NCBI GenBank assembly: GCA_045594795.1
Contig: JAZNZF010000055.1
Span: 1 to 22,552, forward strand
Source of the DNA: UMGS1532 sp045594795
Lineage (GTDB): Bacteria; Bacillota; Clostridia; Oscillospirales; Acutalibacteraceae
Direction of reading: 5' to 3'
Length of the DNA stretch: 22,552 nt
Position 1 is the first letter of the stretch, and each line of letters opens with the position of its first letter. Below are positions 7,080 to 13,986 of this stretch, piece by piece. The notes beneath the pieces were generated by a model. The model ran no database searches. It had not been told where the DNA came from and saw only the letters and a program-made list of their open reading frames with translations. The position numbers were made by a program, and so were the translations under genes.

Positions 7080-8251
7080 AAAAATTTGTAGCATTAACAA
7101 TCGTACTGTGTATTGTGATAAGTTTATGTGGATGTAAAGAAATTAATGTTAAAGAATATATCAAAGATACTGAAAACGAAAAATATGAGTTGAATTTTAC
7201 AAGCAGCATGGCGGTAGGGTATAATTGCTCAAAAACAGTAGATTTGGTATCTACAGCAGAAACCTGTAAAATAACCGATATTTTCGATATTGAACAAATA
7301 GAAATTTTGGGTGAACATTTAACACCTTCTCAAGTAGGTACTGCTGGCGGTGAGTTTTTTGCAGTTGTAAGTGATGATGAAAGAGATACGCTTTATAACA
7401 TTTCAGGACATAGTCCTATTGAAATTTACAAAGCGGATGCAATAACTCCTATTTTTGAGAAAGACGGTTGTTTTATATTTGCTGTTGGGGAAACCGATAG
7501 CTACGGATATAATATTATGGGATATAATCCTAAAGAAAAATCTATAAAAAGATTATTTGAACTTTATGAAGATAATTTGCCATATTTTACAGAAGCAGGA
7601 GATTATATTTCCGCAACCGACCAACCATCATTAAACCTTTTTGGACATCCATATGATAATGAAGATAATAAACGCTTAAAAACGAGGCACTATTATTCTA
7701 ATGTTAAAAGTGACGGTTTTGTAAGACCGGGAACTCTTTCCGCAACAATGCATGGTTTTGTGAATACTAAAAATATTAGTAATAATTACTTTATGAGTTT
7801 TGATTATATAACATCACAAATCATGGTGGAGACGATTGACACAAATGAATTTGTTAGCGAAATATACCTTGATGTTTGGAATAAAAACGATTATTTAAAG
7901 CTTAACTTTTTCGGTAGCAAACTTTTGATGCGCGATGGTAATGGTTTGAAAATGCACGATTTTGAAGACAATACGGACCATATGATTTGTTTTCTTAAAT
8001 GGGAAGGTAAAAATAATAATGAAATTAGGCGTTTCGGTATAATTTGTGAAATAATTGGCGATGTATTAGTTTTTTCAGATACCGAAAACTTATTGGCTTA
8101 TGATTTAAAAAATGAAAGAGTAGCAACTATCTGTCCTCTTGAAGATGTTACATATACAGCTTCGGATAATAAATCAACATTTGTCTATTGTTCAGCACAG
8201 TTAACTGCAGAGGGGGTTGAATCTGTTTATAAGTTTAAACTGAAAGAATAA
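7076..8251 (+). CDS. Unknown lipoprotein, second of an adjacent pair
   Basis: This 391-residue protein starts at a GTG overlapping the previous stop. It has a type II signal peptide (MKKFVALTIVLCIVISLCGC) with the lipobox LCGC, Cys20. After that it shows repeated short beta-type segments such as GCFIFAVGETDSYGYNIMGYNP, NYFMSFDYITSQIMVETID and DVLVFSDTENLLAYDLKNERVATI. This pattern resembles a WD40/PQQ-like beta-propeller that reads out internal state strings, but repeats are not regular enough to call it. It shares no obvious similarity with the preceding lipoprotein beyond the signal peptide. It is the last gene of the accessory operon. No terminator hairpin follows directly; the mRNA may end at the hairpin near 8352-8386 or beyond. 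Confidence 0.85.
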   Translation: MKKFVALTIVLCIVISLCGCKEINVKEYIKDTENEKYELNFTSSMAVGYNCSKTVDLVSTAETCKITDIFDIEQIEILGEHLTPSQVGTAGGEFFAVVSDDERDTLYNISGHSPIEIYKADAITPIFEKDGCFIFAVGETDSYGYNIMGYNPKEKSIKRLFELYEDNLPYFTEAGDYISATDQPSLNLFGHPYDNEDNKRLKTRHYYSNVKSDGFVRPGTLSATMHGFVNTKNISNNYFMSFDYITSQIMVETIDTNEFVSEIYLDVWNKNDYLKLNFFGSKLLMRDGNGLKMHDFEDNTDHMICFLKWEGKNNNEIRRFGIICEIIGDVLVFSDTENLLAYDLKNERVATICPLEDVTYTASDNKSTFVYCSAQLTAEGVESVYKFKLKE

Positions 8252-8302
8252 ATTAAATTGTTGTTTTTTTAGCAAATACCGGGGCGATATATTGTTCTAA
8301 TT

Positions 8303-8323
8303 TGTTGGTCCTATTATAACACA
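8303..8323 (+). repeat. 21-bp direct repeat, copy A
   Basis: The unit begins TGTTGGTCCTAT and ends ACACA. It matches copy B (8428-8448) at 18 of 21 positions, 125 bp away. Its ends are themselves partly inverted (TGT...ACA). It lies in gene-free DNA after the accessory operon. Confidence 0.75.
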
Positions 8324-8351
8324 TACAAGCAAAAGTTGATTTCCTATCATA

Positions 8352-8386
8352 CAAAGAAATCGTGCCTAATTGGCGCGATTTCTTTG
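8352..8386. other. Strong hairpin (15-bp stem, 5-nt loop) in the accessory border region
   Basis: Bases 8352-8366 pair with 8372-8386 without a break (one G-T pair); the loop is TAATT. The stem contains CAAAGAAATCG. No T run follows on either strand, so it is not a standard terminator. It sits midway between the two 21-bp repeats. Confidence 0.75.
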
Positions 8387-8427
8387 CGTTTAAGGGAGAA
8401 ATTTTAAATAATCAATGTCAACAAATG

Positions 8428-8448
8428 TGTTGGTCCTATATTGACACA
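8428..8448 (+). repeat. 21-bp direct repeat, copy B, abutting the spoIVB tail fragment
   Basis: It matches copy A at 18 of 21 positions. With two more bases on the left it has TGTGT/ACACA inverted ends. Its right end is 3 bp from the first base homologous to spoIVB (8452), so the repeat marks the homology border. Confidence 0.75.
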
Positions 8449-8451
8449 CTG

Positions 8452-8607
8452 GTGAGCGGCAGCCCCATTATTCAAAACGGTAAATTAATCGGCGCTGTTA
8501 CCCACGTATTAGTCGATGATCCGACAAAGAGATACGCTATATTCGCAGAGAATATGTTGGAAACAGCACAGTATGTAGCACAAGAACAACTAAAAGAAGT
8601 GTCATAA
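8452..8607 (+). pseudogene. Remnant of a second spoIVB: C-terminal 51 codons only
   Basis: From GTG at 8452 the frame reads VSGSPIIQNGKLIGAVTHV and on to FAENMLETA and a TCATAA end, matching intact SpoIVB from its catalytic MSGSP to its stop. Most differences in the first half are at third codon positions, so both copies were once under protein-level selection and have been apart for some time. One codon is missing near the end. The frame stays open upstream to a GTG at 8362, but those 30 residues are translation of the hairpin and repeat and have no spoIVB similarity. All of the PDZ domain, the catalytic His and the catalytic Asp are missing, so a working peptidase is excluded. Confidence 0.88.
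8542..8570 (+). repeat. 29-bp exact direct repeat (copy 2) in the spoIVB remnant
   Basis: Identical to 4378-4406 in intact spoIVB; start-to-start distance 4164 bp. Recombination between the two would remove the whole accessory operon. Confidence 0.9.
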
Positions 8608-8612
8608 AGAAT

Positions 8613-8640
8613 AAAGCAGCAAGTTAGTCTTGCTGCTTTT
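8613..8640 (+). terminator. Rho-independent terminator after the spoIVB remnant
   Basis: AAAGCAGCAAG (8613-8623) pairs fully with CTTGCTGCTTT (8629-8639) around a 5-nt loop, followed by a short T run. Its place after the remnant suggests it was the original spoIVB terminator at this locus, which is inference. Confidence 0.8.
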
Positions 8641-8661
8641 AGGTTATTTTGCTTTAAACAC

Positions 8662-8690
8662 TTGACAGTTCTCGTTTTTAGGTCTAAAAT
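8662..8690 (+). promoter_or_regulatory. Sigma-A promoter of pgsA
   Basis: A perfect -35 TTGACA (8662-8667), 17-bp spacer, then TAAAAT (8685-8690), about 41 bp upstream of the pgsA ATG. Confidence 0.85.
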
Positions 8691-8731
8691 ATAGTTACAT
8701 AATTTGGAAAAATAAAATTGTGGGGATATGT

Positions 8732-9295
8732 ATGAATAATTGCGAGGTAAACGTATATAAAGAAAAAATCTTTACTATACCAAATATTCTGTCGTTTTTC
8801 AGATTGCTTCTAATTCCTTTTATAATTTGGCTTTATATTGGTAGAGATGATTATTTTTTAACCCTGATTCTACTTCTTGTATCGGGGGCTACGGATATTG
8901 TCGACGGATTTATTGCCCGTAAATTTAAAATGATTAGCGACTTTGGTAAGGCGTTAGACCCTATTGCTGACAAGCTTACACAAATTGCATTGCTTATTTG
9001 CTTGGTGTCTCGCTTTAAGTATATGTTCATACCGCTTGCTCTTTTAATTGTAAAAGAGTTTGCATCGGGAATAACCTGTTTGGTTTCTATCAAAAAGACA
9101 AAAAAGGTAGAAAGTGCCGCTTGGCACGGTAAGCTTACAACTGTTGTTTTATATAGCGTAATTGCAGTGCATTTGATTTGGTATAATATTACAGAGGCAA
9201 TTTCGCTTGTGCTTATAGGTGTTTGCATTGGTATAATGCTTATGTCATTTATTATGTATCTTACCCGTGATATTAAAAACATTAAAAATAAATAA
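8732..9295 (+). CDS. pgsA: CDP-diacylglycerol--glycerol-3-phosphate 3-phosphatidyltransferase (PgsA type)
   Basis: The enzyme makes phosphatidylglycerol phosphate from CDP-diacylglycerol and glycerol-3-phosphate in the cytoplasmic membrane. The 187-residue protein has the full CDP-alcohol phosphatidyltransferase signature DG-x2-AR-x8-G-x3-D-x3-D (Asp58, Gly59, Ala62, Arg63, Gly72, Asp76, Asp80). The start motif TIPNILSFFRLLLIPF is typical of PgsA, and several membrane helices are present. The ATG at 8732 is preferred over an in-frame GTG at 8720 because TGGGGA lies just before it and overlaps that GTG. It has its own promoter and terminator, so it is monocistronic. PgsA fits the length best; another enzyme of the same superfamily (for example a cardiolipin-type synthase) is less likely. 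Confidence 0.92.
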   Translation: MNNCEVNVYKEKIFTIPNILSFFRLLLIPFIIWLYIGRDDYFLTLILLLVSGATDIVDGFIARKFKMISDFGKALDPIADKLTQIALLICLVSRFKYMFIPLALLIVKEFASGITCLVSIKKTKKVESAAWHGKLTTVVLYSVIAVHLIWYNITEAISLVLIGVCIGIMLMSFIMYLTRDIKNIKNK

Positions 9296-9300
9296 TATTA

Positions 9301-9340
9301 AAGCACCTAAGTTGTAAGGTAAAACTTAGGTGCTTGTTTT
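9301..9340. terminator. Bidirectional terminator between pgsA and the discoidin-like gene
   Basis: AAGCACCTAAGTT (9301-9313) pairs perfectly with AACTTAGGTGCTT (9323-9335), followed by GTTTT on the plus strand. The genes on both sides are convergent (ends at 9295 and 9339). Confidence 0.85.
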
Positions 9341-10334
9341 ATATATTTTTATTGGCTGCGGTTATTTCATCAATAAAGCCGTTGTCTGTGTTAAACTCAA
9401 TACCAATATATGTAGTTTCAATTTCATTTTGGAACATTAGCGTTGCCGCGGCAATACCATCATTTGAGGTTGGATGGGGGAAAGCATCATAAACAACTAA
9501 ATTTTCTTCGTTCCATATATCCTCTTTGTCGTGTGCTAAGTATATATTACAGCTATCAAGCGCGCTGTAAGAACCTACAAAACCTACCTCGGCAACCGAT
9601 AACGGTGTTTCTAATTTAAATAAAAACTTTGTAGGTGCATCAAGCTTTACTCTGCGGTCTTCTCTAAAACATATACCGTCGGTTAAATATGTTAAATTAG
9701 CGTTATAGCTACCAATAGTGTTTGGAATAATTCCCGAAAGAAAGTTATATTGGAAATTATTTTTTATAAATGTTAATTCCTCGGTTAGCTTATGGTTGTA
9801 CAGCCCGACTGATGATATTCTAATAATATTATCAGTTGCATTGCTCTTAAGAATTTTTATTGCAAAATATCTTCCGTCGTAGTCTTCAATATCATAAATC
9901 TGGTCTGAATGATTGCGAGCGTCGGACTTCTCCCATAAGCCGCTATTACTGTAGGTTACAATTTTATTTTCAAAGCTAAAAAGGGTATCAACAGTATCGG
10001 AAGAATATAACTCATATTCCGCAAGAGAATAATCGTTCTCGGCGCTATAAAAGCCACCAATATATATTCTGTCTATTTGTTTGCATTCGCCCAAATCGTA
10101 AATTATAGTAGCAGATTCTTGCTCAATTTCAATGTGTTTAGTTGGTATTTCGGGATTGAATTTCTCGATAATGTTTGTTATTTCGACGCTATCTTGCGGG
10201 AAATGTTTAACATCCTCATATACGTTATTGTCCTTATCGAGAAAAACCGGTGATATACCGCTTAGTAAATTAACTCCACACAAAGATAAAAAGCTTAGGT
10301 CGGAGAAATCGTTTCGAATTAGACATTTTTTCAT
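9339..10334 (-). CDS. Protein with two discoidin (F5/8 type C)-like domains, probably cytosolic
   Basis: The 331-residue protein appears to be two galactose-binding-like (discoidin/F5/8C) modules in tandem. Each opens with a similar phrase: NLLSGISP at residue 22 and NFLSGIIPN at 197. Module 1 shows ATIIYDLGECKQIDRIYIGG, YELYSSDT and YFAIKIL; module 2 shows YLTDGI, FLFKLETPLSVAEVGFVG, CNIYLAHD and YIGIEF. This strand order is typical of such carbohydrate-binding folds. There is no signal peptide, membrane span or catalytic domain, so it seems to be an internal, binding-only protein, which is unusual for this fold. ATG with SD AAGGAAGG about 9 nt upstream. Monocistronic; no clear promoter was found in the 104 bp before it. 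Substrate unknown. Confidence 0.75.
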   Translation of the reverse strand: MKKCLIRNDFSDLSFLSLCGVNLLSGISPVFLDKDNNVYEDVKHFPQDSVEITNIIEKFNPEIPTKHIEIEQESATIIYDLGECKQIDRIYIGGFYSAENDYSLAEYELYSSDTVDTLFSFENKIVTYSNSGLWEKSDARNHSDQIYDIEDYDGRYFAIKILKSNATDNIIRISSVGLYNHKLTEELTFIKNNFQYNFLSGIIPNTIGSYNANLTYLTDGICFREDRRVKLDAPTKFLFKLETPLSVAEVGFVGSYSALDSCNIYLAHDKEDIWNEENLVVYDAFPHPTSNDGIAAATLMFQNEIETTYIGIEFNTDNGFIDEITAANKNI

Positions 10335-10392
10335 AATATATTCCTTCCTTAAAGGGTGTAATTAATTGGCGAGTAGAATATGCTTTTTGCTC

Positions 10393-10421
10393 TTGACTTT
10401 TTAGTGCTGTTTATATATAAT
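10393..10421 (+). promoter_or_regulatory. Sigma-A promoter of the tRNA-Pro gene
   Basis: TTGACT (10393-10398), 17-bp spacer, TATAAT (10416-10421), 17 bp before the mature tRNA 5' end. Confidence 0.88.
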
Positions 10422-10438
10422 AATTAGGTCAATTAAAT

Positions 10439-10515
10439 CGAGGTGTGGCTCAGCTTGGTGGAGCGCTGCGTTCGGGACGCAGAGGTCGCAGGTTCAAATC
10501 CTGTCACCTCGACCA
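10439..10515 (+). tRNA. tRNA-Pro (anticodon CGG)
   Basis: The 77-nt sequence folds as a complete cloverleaf: acceptor CGAGGTG/CACCTCG, D stem GCTC/GAGC, anticodon stem CTGCG/CGCAG with loop TTCGGGA (anticodon CGG at 10473-10475), variable loop AGGTC, T stem GCAGG/CCTGT with loop TTCAAAT. The 3' CCA (10513-10515) is encoded. It reads the CCG proline codon. It has its own promoter and terminator. Confidence 0.96.
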
Positions 10516-10552
10516 AAAAAGAAGTTAAGTTTTTGAACTTGACTTCTTTTTT
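10515..10552 (+). terminator. Rho-independent terminator after tRNA-Pro
   Basis: GAAGTTAAGTT (10521-10531) pairs with AACTTGACTTC (10536-10546, one T-G pair) around TTTG, followed by a run of T to 10552. A-run to the left could also stop minus-strand transcription from the permease gene. Confidence 0.88.
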
Positions 10553-10566
10553 ATGTTTTAAGGTTT

Positions 10567-11778
10567 TTAATTTGTTATGTCATTATAATATTCGCTTCTG
10601 GTGGTAAGGCCTTTATCTTTTAGTTTTATGTTTACGTATTTGCTTACAATATTGTAGATAATCGCAAATAGTGGCGCGCCTATTAACATTCCTATAAGAC
10701 CAAAGAATCCACCAAAAAGCATAATAGAGAACACAACCCAGAAGGATGAAATGCCGAGTCCACCGCGCAGAATTCTTGGACCAATAACATTGCCGTCTAA
10801 TTGCTGTAGAATTAGTATCATAATTAAAAATACAACAGCCTTAATAGGTGTGTGTAAGAAAATAAGTATTGCGCTTGGAATGGCACCAATAAACGGGCCA
10901 AAGAAAGGTATAACGTTAGTTACCGCAACAATAAAGCTGATAAGTAAAGCATAGGGAAGGTCGAGTATCAACATTGCTATAAAGCAAATTATACCGACTA
11001 TCAGCGAATCTAACAGCTTACCAACAATGAAATTAGTAAAGATTTTGTGGCTTTGTTTTGCAGTAATAACAATTTCAACAACATGCTCTTTTTTGAACAT
11101 TATACAAAGCAGCTTTTGCACTATGCGTTTAAAATGATCCTTGCTGTTGAGAGCGTAAAATGAAGTAATTATACCAACAACTATGTTAATAAAAACGTTA
11201 TATAATCCTTTCATACCCGAAGCAAAAACCAAGGCGGTTGTCTCAAACGATTTAAACAGGTCTTCGGATAAAAGCTTTTCAATAGTTTCGGTTAGCCTCT
11301 GCTGTAAAACGTCAACGATTTCGGTTGGTACGCTTGTAGACAGCCACGCAAACGCATTTTTGATTTTCTCAGGCAGGTCGGTTGATAATTCAGAAATACT
11401 TGCAACAATGTTTGGTATTATTATTAAAAGAATTATTGTTACAACAGCTAAGCCAAATAGTATAGATAAAAGTATGCTAAGGTACTTAGAAAGCTCAAGA
11501 GCTTTTTTCTTGTACTTAATATTTTTTAAAAACAATGGGTCTATAAGCTTTTGTAACCATAGCATAACCGGGTTAAGCACAAACGCAATAACAAGTCCTG
11601 TAATTATAGGCGCAATAATGCTTATAAACTTATTTATAAAACCCATAATCTCGGGTAACTTTGCAATAGCAAAGTACAGTACAATGCAAGCCGCTATTGC
11701 TAAAAAAGCGGTAAAACCGTAAGCTTTGCATTTTAAAATAAGCTCGCTGCCGTATTTTGATTTAATTTTGTTGTTCAT
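10567..11778 (-). CDS. AI-2E family (PerM/YtvI-type) membrane permease
   Basis: About 403 residues with seven or eight hydrophobic segments. The family pattern is two N-terminal helices (with PIITGLVIAFVLNPVM), a soluble amphipathic middle, then a conserved C-terminal core (VTNVIPFFGPFIGAIPSAIL, GNVIGPRILRGGLGISSFWVVF). Family members are secondary transporters or exporters with varied proposed substrates, including Na+/H+ exchange; the AI-2 role of the name applies to few. The ATG at 11778 lies 7 nt after the upstream stop with a weak GAG SD; a GTG at 11793 overlapping that gene by 8 nt has no SD and is less likely. It is the last gene of the tmcAL operon. Its substrate is unknown. Confidence 0.88.
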   Translation of the reverse strand: MNNKIKSKYGSELILKCKAYGFTAFLAIAACIVLYFAIAKLPEIMGFINKFISIIAPIITGLVIAFVLNPVMLWLQKLIDPLFLKNIKYKKKALELSKYLSILLSILFGLAVVTIILLIIIPNIVASISELSTDLPEKIKNAFAWLSTSVPTEIVDVLQQRLTETIEKLLSEDLFKSFETTALVFASGMKGLYNVFINIVVGIITSFYALNSKDHFKRIVQKLLCIMFKKEHVVEIVITAKQSHKIFTNFIVGKLLDSLIVGIICFIAMLILDLPYALLISFIVAVTNVIPFFGPFIGAIPSAILIFLHTPIKAVVFLIMILILQQLDGNVIGPRILRGGLGISSFWVVFSIMLFGGFFGLIGMLIGAPLFAIIYNIVSKYVNIKLKDKGLTTRSEYYNDITN

Positions 11779-11785
11779 ATTTTTT

Positions 11786-12721
11786 TCACTCACTAATTTT
11801 TTTAATTAAATTTGTTATTGAGCTATCGTCTGTTGGGTCAAGGTCGCAAGGCTTATTATATAGCTTCCAAGTTTCACTATGCTCGATTACTCCATTGGGT
11901 TCAACGCTCTGTAGTTCACTTAAGGTTTCAAATTCAAGTATAGTATCATTAGTGTAACTTTCATAGGAGGCGCCAAAATCTGCATAGTTGCCTCCAACAA
12001 CGTGGGTGTACTCTTTGCTAAAAACACTATTTCCGTATACGTAATATCCAATACCGGCGTTGCAGTCGACACCGATTTTGAATGCATCGGTATTTTCGGG
12101 GTCTTGGGTTAATGTTATGTATTTGTCGCTAATGTAAAAGCGTGGGTCATTAATTTTTGTATAAGGCCAAAGTGTTATATTTCTGTTTGGCAAAAGACCC
12201 GTATTGCTTGTATTGAGAGGTATTATCTCTGTGCCACCTTTAGCCATTACGGTAATTGGCCATAATGCAAACTCTTTTGCTTGTTTGCTAATATTCTTGC
12301 CGTAATGCTTAACGGTCATCTCGGGCTTTTCTGCATCCATAATTATTTCTATTGCAATTTCAACACCATTTTCAGTTTGCGGTTGTTGTTTTAATAAAAC
12401 CGAATTACCGTTGATTTCGTAAGCTATTGGGTTGTTATCTGGATAATATGTTTCGGGTAATGATTCAGGAGCAATCCAAAGCCTGTGACCGCCGTAGCTT
12501 TCCCAATATGCACCATTAAAGTAGTGCTCGTCAAATTCCTTTCCACCCATTTTCTGAAACTCGTCGCGGTCGCTAAAAAGTACATTTTCCTTATCGATAA
12601 AAGAAAATGATACAATTCTCGGGCCAAACTCAAGTGTGGCTATTGCTTCAATAATTCCATTGGAAATAGTAAGGCATCTGCCGTACTTCTTGTAGTTTTC
12701 AATTTCTTTAAATTTTAACAT
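11786..12721 (-). CDS. DUF4380-like protein of the galactose-mutarotase-like fold
   Basis: The 311-residue protein resembles DUF4380, a beta-sandwich family related to aldose epimerases. The motif YGGHRLWIAPESLPETYYPDN (about residues 76-96) is the most recognisable part. Also seen are an N-terminal LEFGPRIVSFSF and a GVDCNAGIGYYVYGNSVF segment as in sugar-epimerase folds. It has no signal peptide and is probably cytosolic. Its substrate and reaction are unknown; a sugar is likely from the fold, but that is inference. The ATG lies one base after the tmcAL stop with the SD (AAAGGAGAA) inside tmcAL, so the two are translationally coupled. Its stop TGA is 7 nt before the permease start. Confidence 0.78.
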   Translation of the reverse strand: MLKFKEIENYKKYGRCLTISNGIIEAIATLEFGPRIVSFSFIDKENVLFSDRDEFQKMGGKEFDEHYFNGAYWESYGGHRLWIAPESLPETYYPDNNPIAYEINGNSVLLKQQPQTENGVEIAIEIIMDAEKPEMTVKHYGKNISKQAKEFALWPITVMAKGGTEIIPLNTSNTGLLPNRNITLWPYTKINDPRFYISDKYITLTQDPENTDAFKIGVDCNAGIGYYVYGNSVFSKEYTHVVGGNYADFGASYESYTNDTILEFETLSELQSVEPNGVIEHSETWKLYNKPCDLDPTDDSSITNLIKKISE

Positions 12722-12722
12722 A

Positions 12723-13883
12723 TTAGTGATTCTCCTTTATTAATCCAAATGTGTAATCATTACCGCTTTCAAGCGGTTTGTGTAGCATTGACATATAAAT
12801 ATCGTTACGTACGCTTTCTTGGTGTAATAGCTTACCTGCATCCTCGCTGAGAGCAGAGGATGGCTTATTAGAAAAAACCAATGGCTTTTTCAACGAATTG
12901 GAAACTGACCTTATATACTCCTCGCCGCGCTTTGTAAAGCCTAACACATTTAAGTATGGAACTTCTTTATGAGTCCAAAAATTGTTTATATCCAAAAAAG
13001 CGGATAAAACAAGTCTTCTGACCCTTGCTAAAGTATAGCGTTTGCTCTTAATATTCTGTAATAGCTCATTATACTCGCCCGATATAGCTATTGCTTTTTT
13101 AAGTTTATTTTCAATACCCTCGGAAAGCTCAGGTAAATCGGAAAAATCAGTCTTGCGTTTTAAATAATTTATAACAGCATTACTGAACTTTTCTTCTGAA
13201 ATATACTCTTTATTATTAATTGCTTTACAGTATATTTCGCGACAAACTTCGGGAACGTAGTTTAGCGCTGATTTATCCGATAAAATATTTTCTCTTAAAT
13301 AGGATGCAGAACATATAGTGTTACTTGGTATATTACTATCGTGTTCGGCGAAAGCACGCTTAATTGGAATAAAGTTTGTTTTAAATTTAAGATAATCTGC
13401 AGCTTTTATATACTCAATACCAAGGTTATTATTAGAACCGCTAAGAACGTCTGAATACTCTGCACCAAGTATATTTTTTATGGCTTCTTGACGCGCAGCA
13501 GCATACGTACCTTTATAACTGCTATCAGGCTTTATATTATCGTTTTTGGCTATATTTATAAGCTTCTTAATATCATCACACTCGGCACCAAAATGAATTT
13601 GTTGTGCATTAAATTCTTTGAGTATAGACATTCCGCCTATTGCAAAGTTCTGTGCAAATGAAGACGACCAGGGGGAAGGCAACTCTATTACCAAATCTAC
13701 ACCGCATTTTAAAGCCGAAGTAGCCCTTAAAAATTTGTTAAAAAAAGCAGGGGAGCCGCGTTGCACATAATTGCCGCTTATAACAGCAATAATACAGTCG
13801 GTATTGCGTTTCGCAACATCGACAATGTATTTATGTCCGTTATGGAACGGGTTAAACTCTGCAATTATTCCCGAAGCTTTCAT
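12723..13883 (-). CDS. tmcAL: tRNA(Met) cytidine acetate ligase TmcAL (YlbM type)
   Basis: TmcAL uses ATP and acetate to form acetyl-adenylate and then N4-acetylcytidine at the wobble base of elongator tRNA-Met. The 386-residue product starts MKASGIIAEFNPFHNGHKY, with the nucleotidyltransferase HxGH motif (His14, Gly16, His17). It continues with ISGNYVQRGSPAFFNKFLRA, LVIELPSPWSSSFAQNFA and HFGAECDD, all family signatures. Later blocks include the SGSNNNLGIEYIKA region and a C-terminal helical part. Length is near the family's usual 390-400. ATG with a good SD (AAGGAG) 6 nt upstream. It heads the minus-strand operon with the DUF4380-like and permease genes and is divergent from ackA. Confidence 0.93.
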   Translation of the reverse strand: MKASGIIAEFNPFHNGHKYIVDVAKRNTDCIIAVISGNYVQRGSPAFFNKFLRATSALKCGVDLVIELPSPWSSSFAQNFAIGGMSILKEFNAQQIHFGAECDDIKKLINIAKNDNIKPDSSYKGTYAAARQEAIKNILGAEYSDVLSGSNNNLGIEYIKAADYLKFKTNFIPIKRAFAEHDSNIPSNTICSASYLRENILSDKSALNYVPEVCREIYCKAINNKEYISEEKFSNAVINYLKRKTDFSDLPELSEGIENKLKKAIAISGEYNELLQNIKSKRYTLARVRRLVLSAFLDINNFWTHKEVPYLNVLGFTKRGEEYIRSVSNSLKKPLVFSNKPSSALSEDAGKLLHQESVRNDIYMSMLHKPLESGNDYTFGLIKENH

Positions 13884-13892
13884 AAATTCTCC

Positions 13893-13921
13893 TTGAAAAA
13901 ATCAATAATATGTAGTAAAAT
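13893..13921 (+). promoter_or_regulatory. Candidate sigma-A promoter of ackA-galK
   Basis: TTGAAA (13893-13898), 17 bp, TAAAAT (13916-13921), 66 bp before the ackA ATG. Its -35 overlaps the tmcAL SD on the other strand. A second TATAAT at 13937-13942 lacks a -35. Confidence 0.5.
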
Positions 13922-13937
13922 TATGGTGTATGTTATT

Positions 13938-13966
13938 ATAATACAATATTTGTTTAATTTATTCAA
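13938..13966 (-). promoter_or_regulatory. Candidate sigma-A promoter of the tmcAL operon
   Basis: On the minus strand TTGAAT (13966-13961), 17 bp, TATTAT (13943-13938), about 55 bp before the tmcAL ATG. It crosses the ackA leader, so the two transcripts run over each other. Confidence 0.5.
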
Positions 13967-13986
13967 TATTTTTATGGAGGTAATTT

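Larger units (their letters stand above)
4487..8450 (+). other. Accessory segment between two copies of the spoIVB 3' end
   Basis: This block separates intact spoIVB from a diverged spoIVB tail fragment at 8452-8607, after which ordinary housekeeping genes resume (pgsA). It contains one four-gene operon of no recognised core function and a 200-bp gene-free end with a repeat pair and a hairpin. The simplest reading is DNA brought in by recombination or insertion at spoIVB. No integrase, transposase or perfect target-site duplication is visible, so it is not called a mobile element. The exact left border is unknown. Confidence 0.45.
8252..8731 (+). other. 480-bp stretch without an intact gene
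   Basis: This stretch holds, in order, an AT-rich spacer, repeat A, a strong hairpin, repeat B, the spoIVB remnant, its terminator and the pgsA promoter with SD. Outside these items I see nothing coding. Confidence 0.7.

Noticed and set aside
8352..8386. Rho-independent terminator of the accessory operon
   Set aside because: The stem is strong but neither side has a T run, so it was listed only as a hairpin.
8303..8448. CRISPR array
   Set aside because: Only two imperfect repeat copies, 125 bp apart, with no further units and no cas genes.
8362..8451. Upstream extension of the spoIVB remnant as a real 81-aa protein starting at GTG 8362
   Set aside because: These codons are a translation of the hairpin and repeat B, have no SD and no spoIVB similarity; the frame is open by chance.
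4487..8731. Integrative element with its own integrase or transposase
   Set aside because: No recombinase gene and no clean short att or target-site duplication were seen; the only long repeat is the coding spoIVB tail.
11183..11722. Plus-strand open frame of 179 codons
   Set aside because: Antisense to the AI-2E-family permease, which has clear family motifs; composition is that of a shadow frame.
10567..11778. Autoinducer-2 export role for the AI-2E-family permease
   Set aside because: The family name comes from one member; no luxS or quorum-sensing gene is nearby, so only the family is stated.
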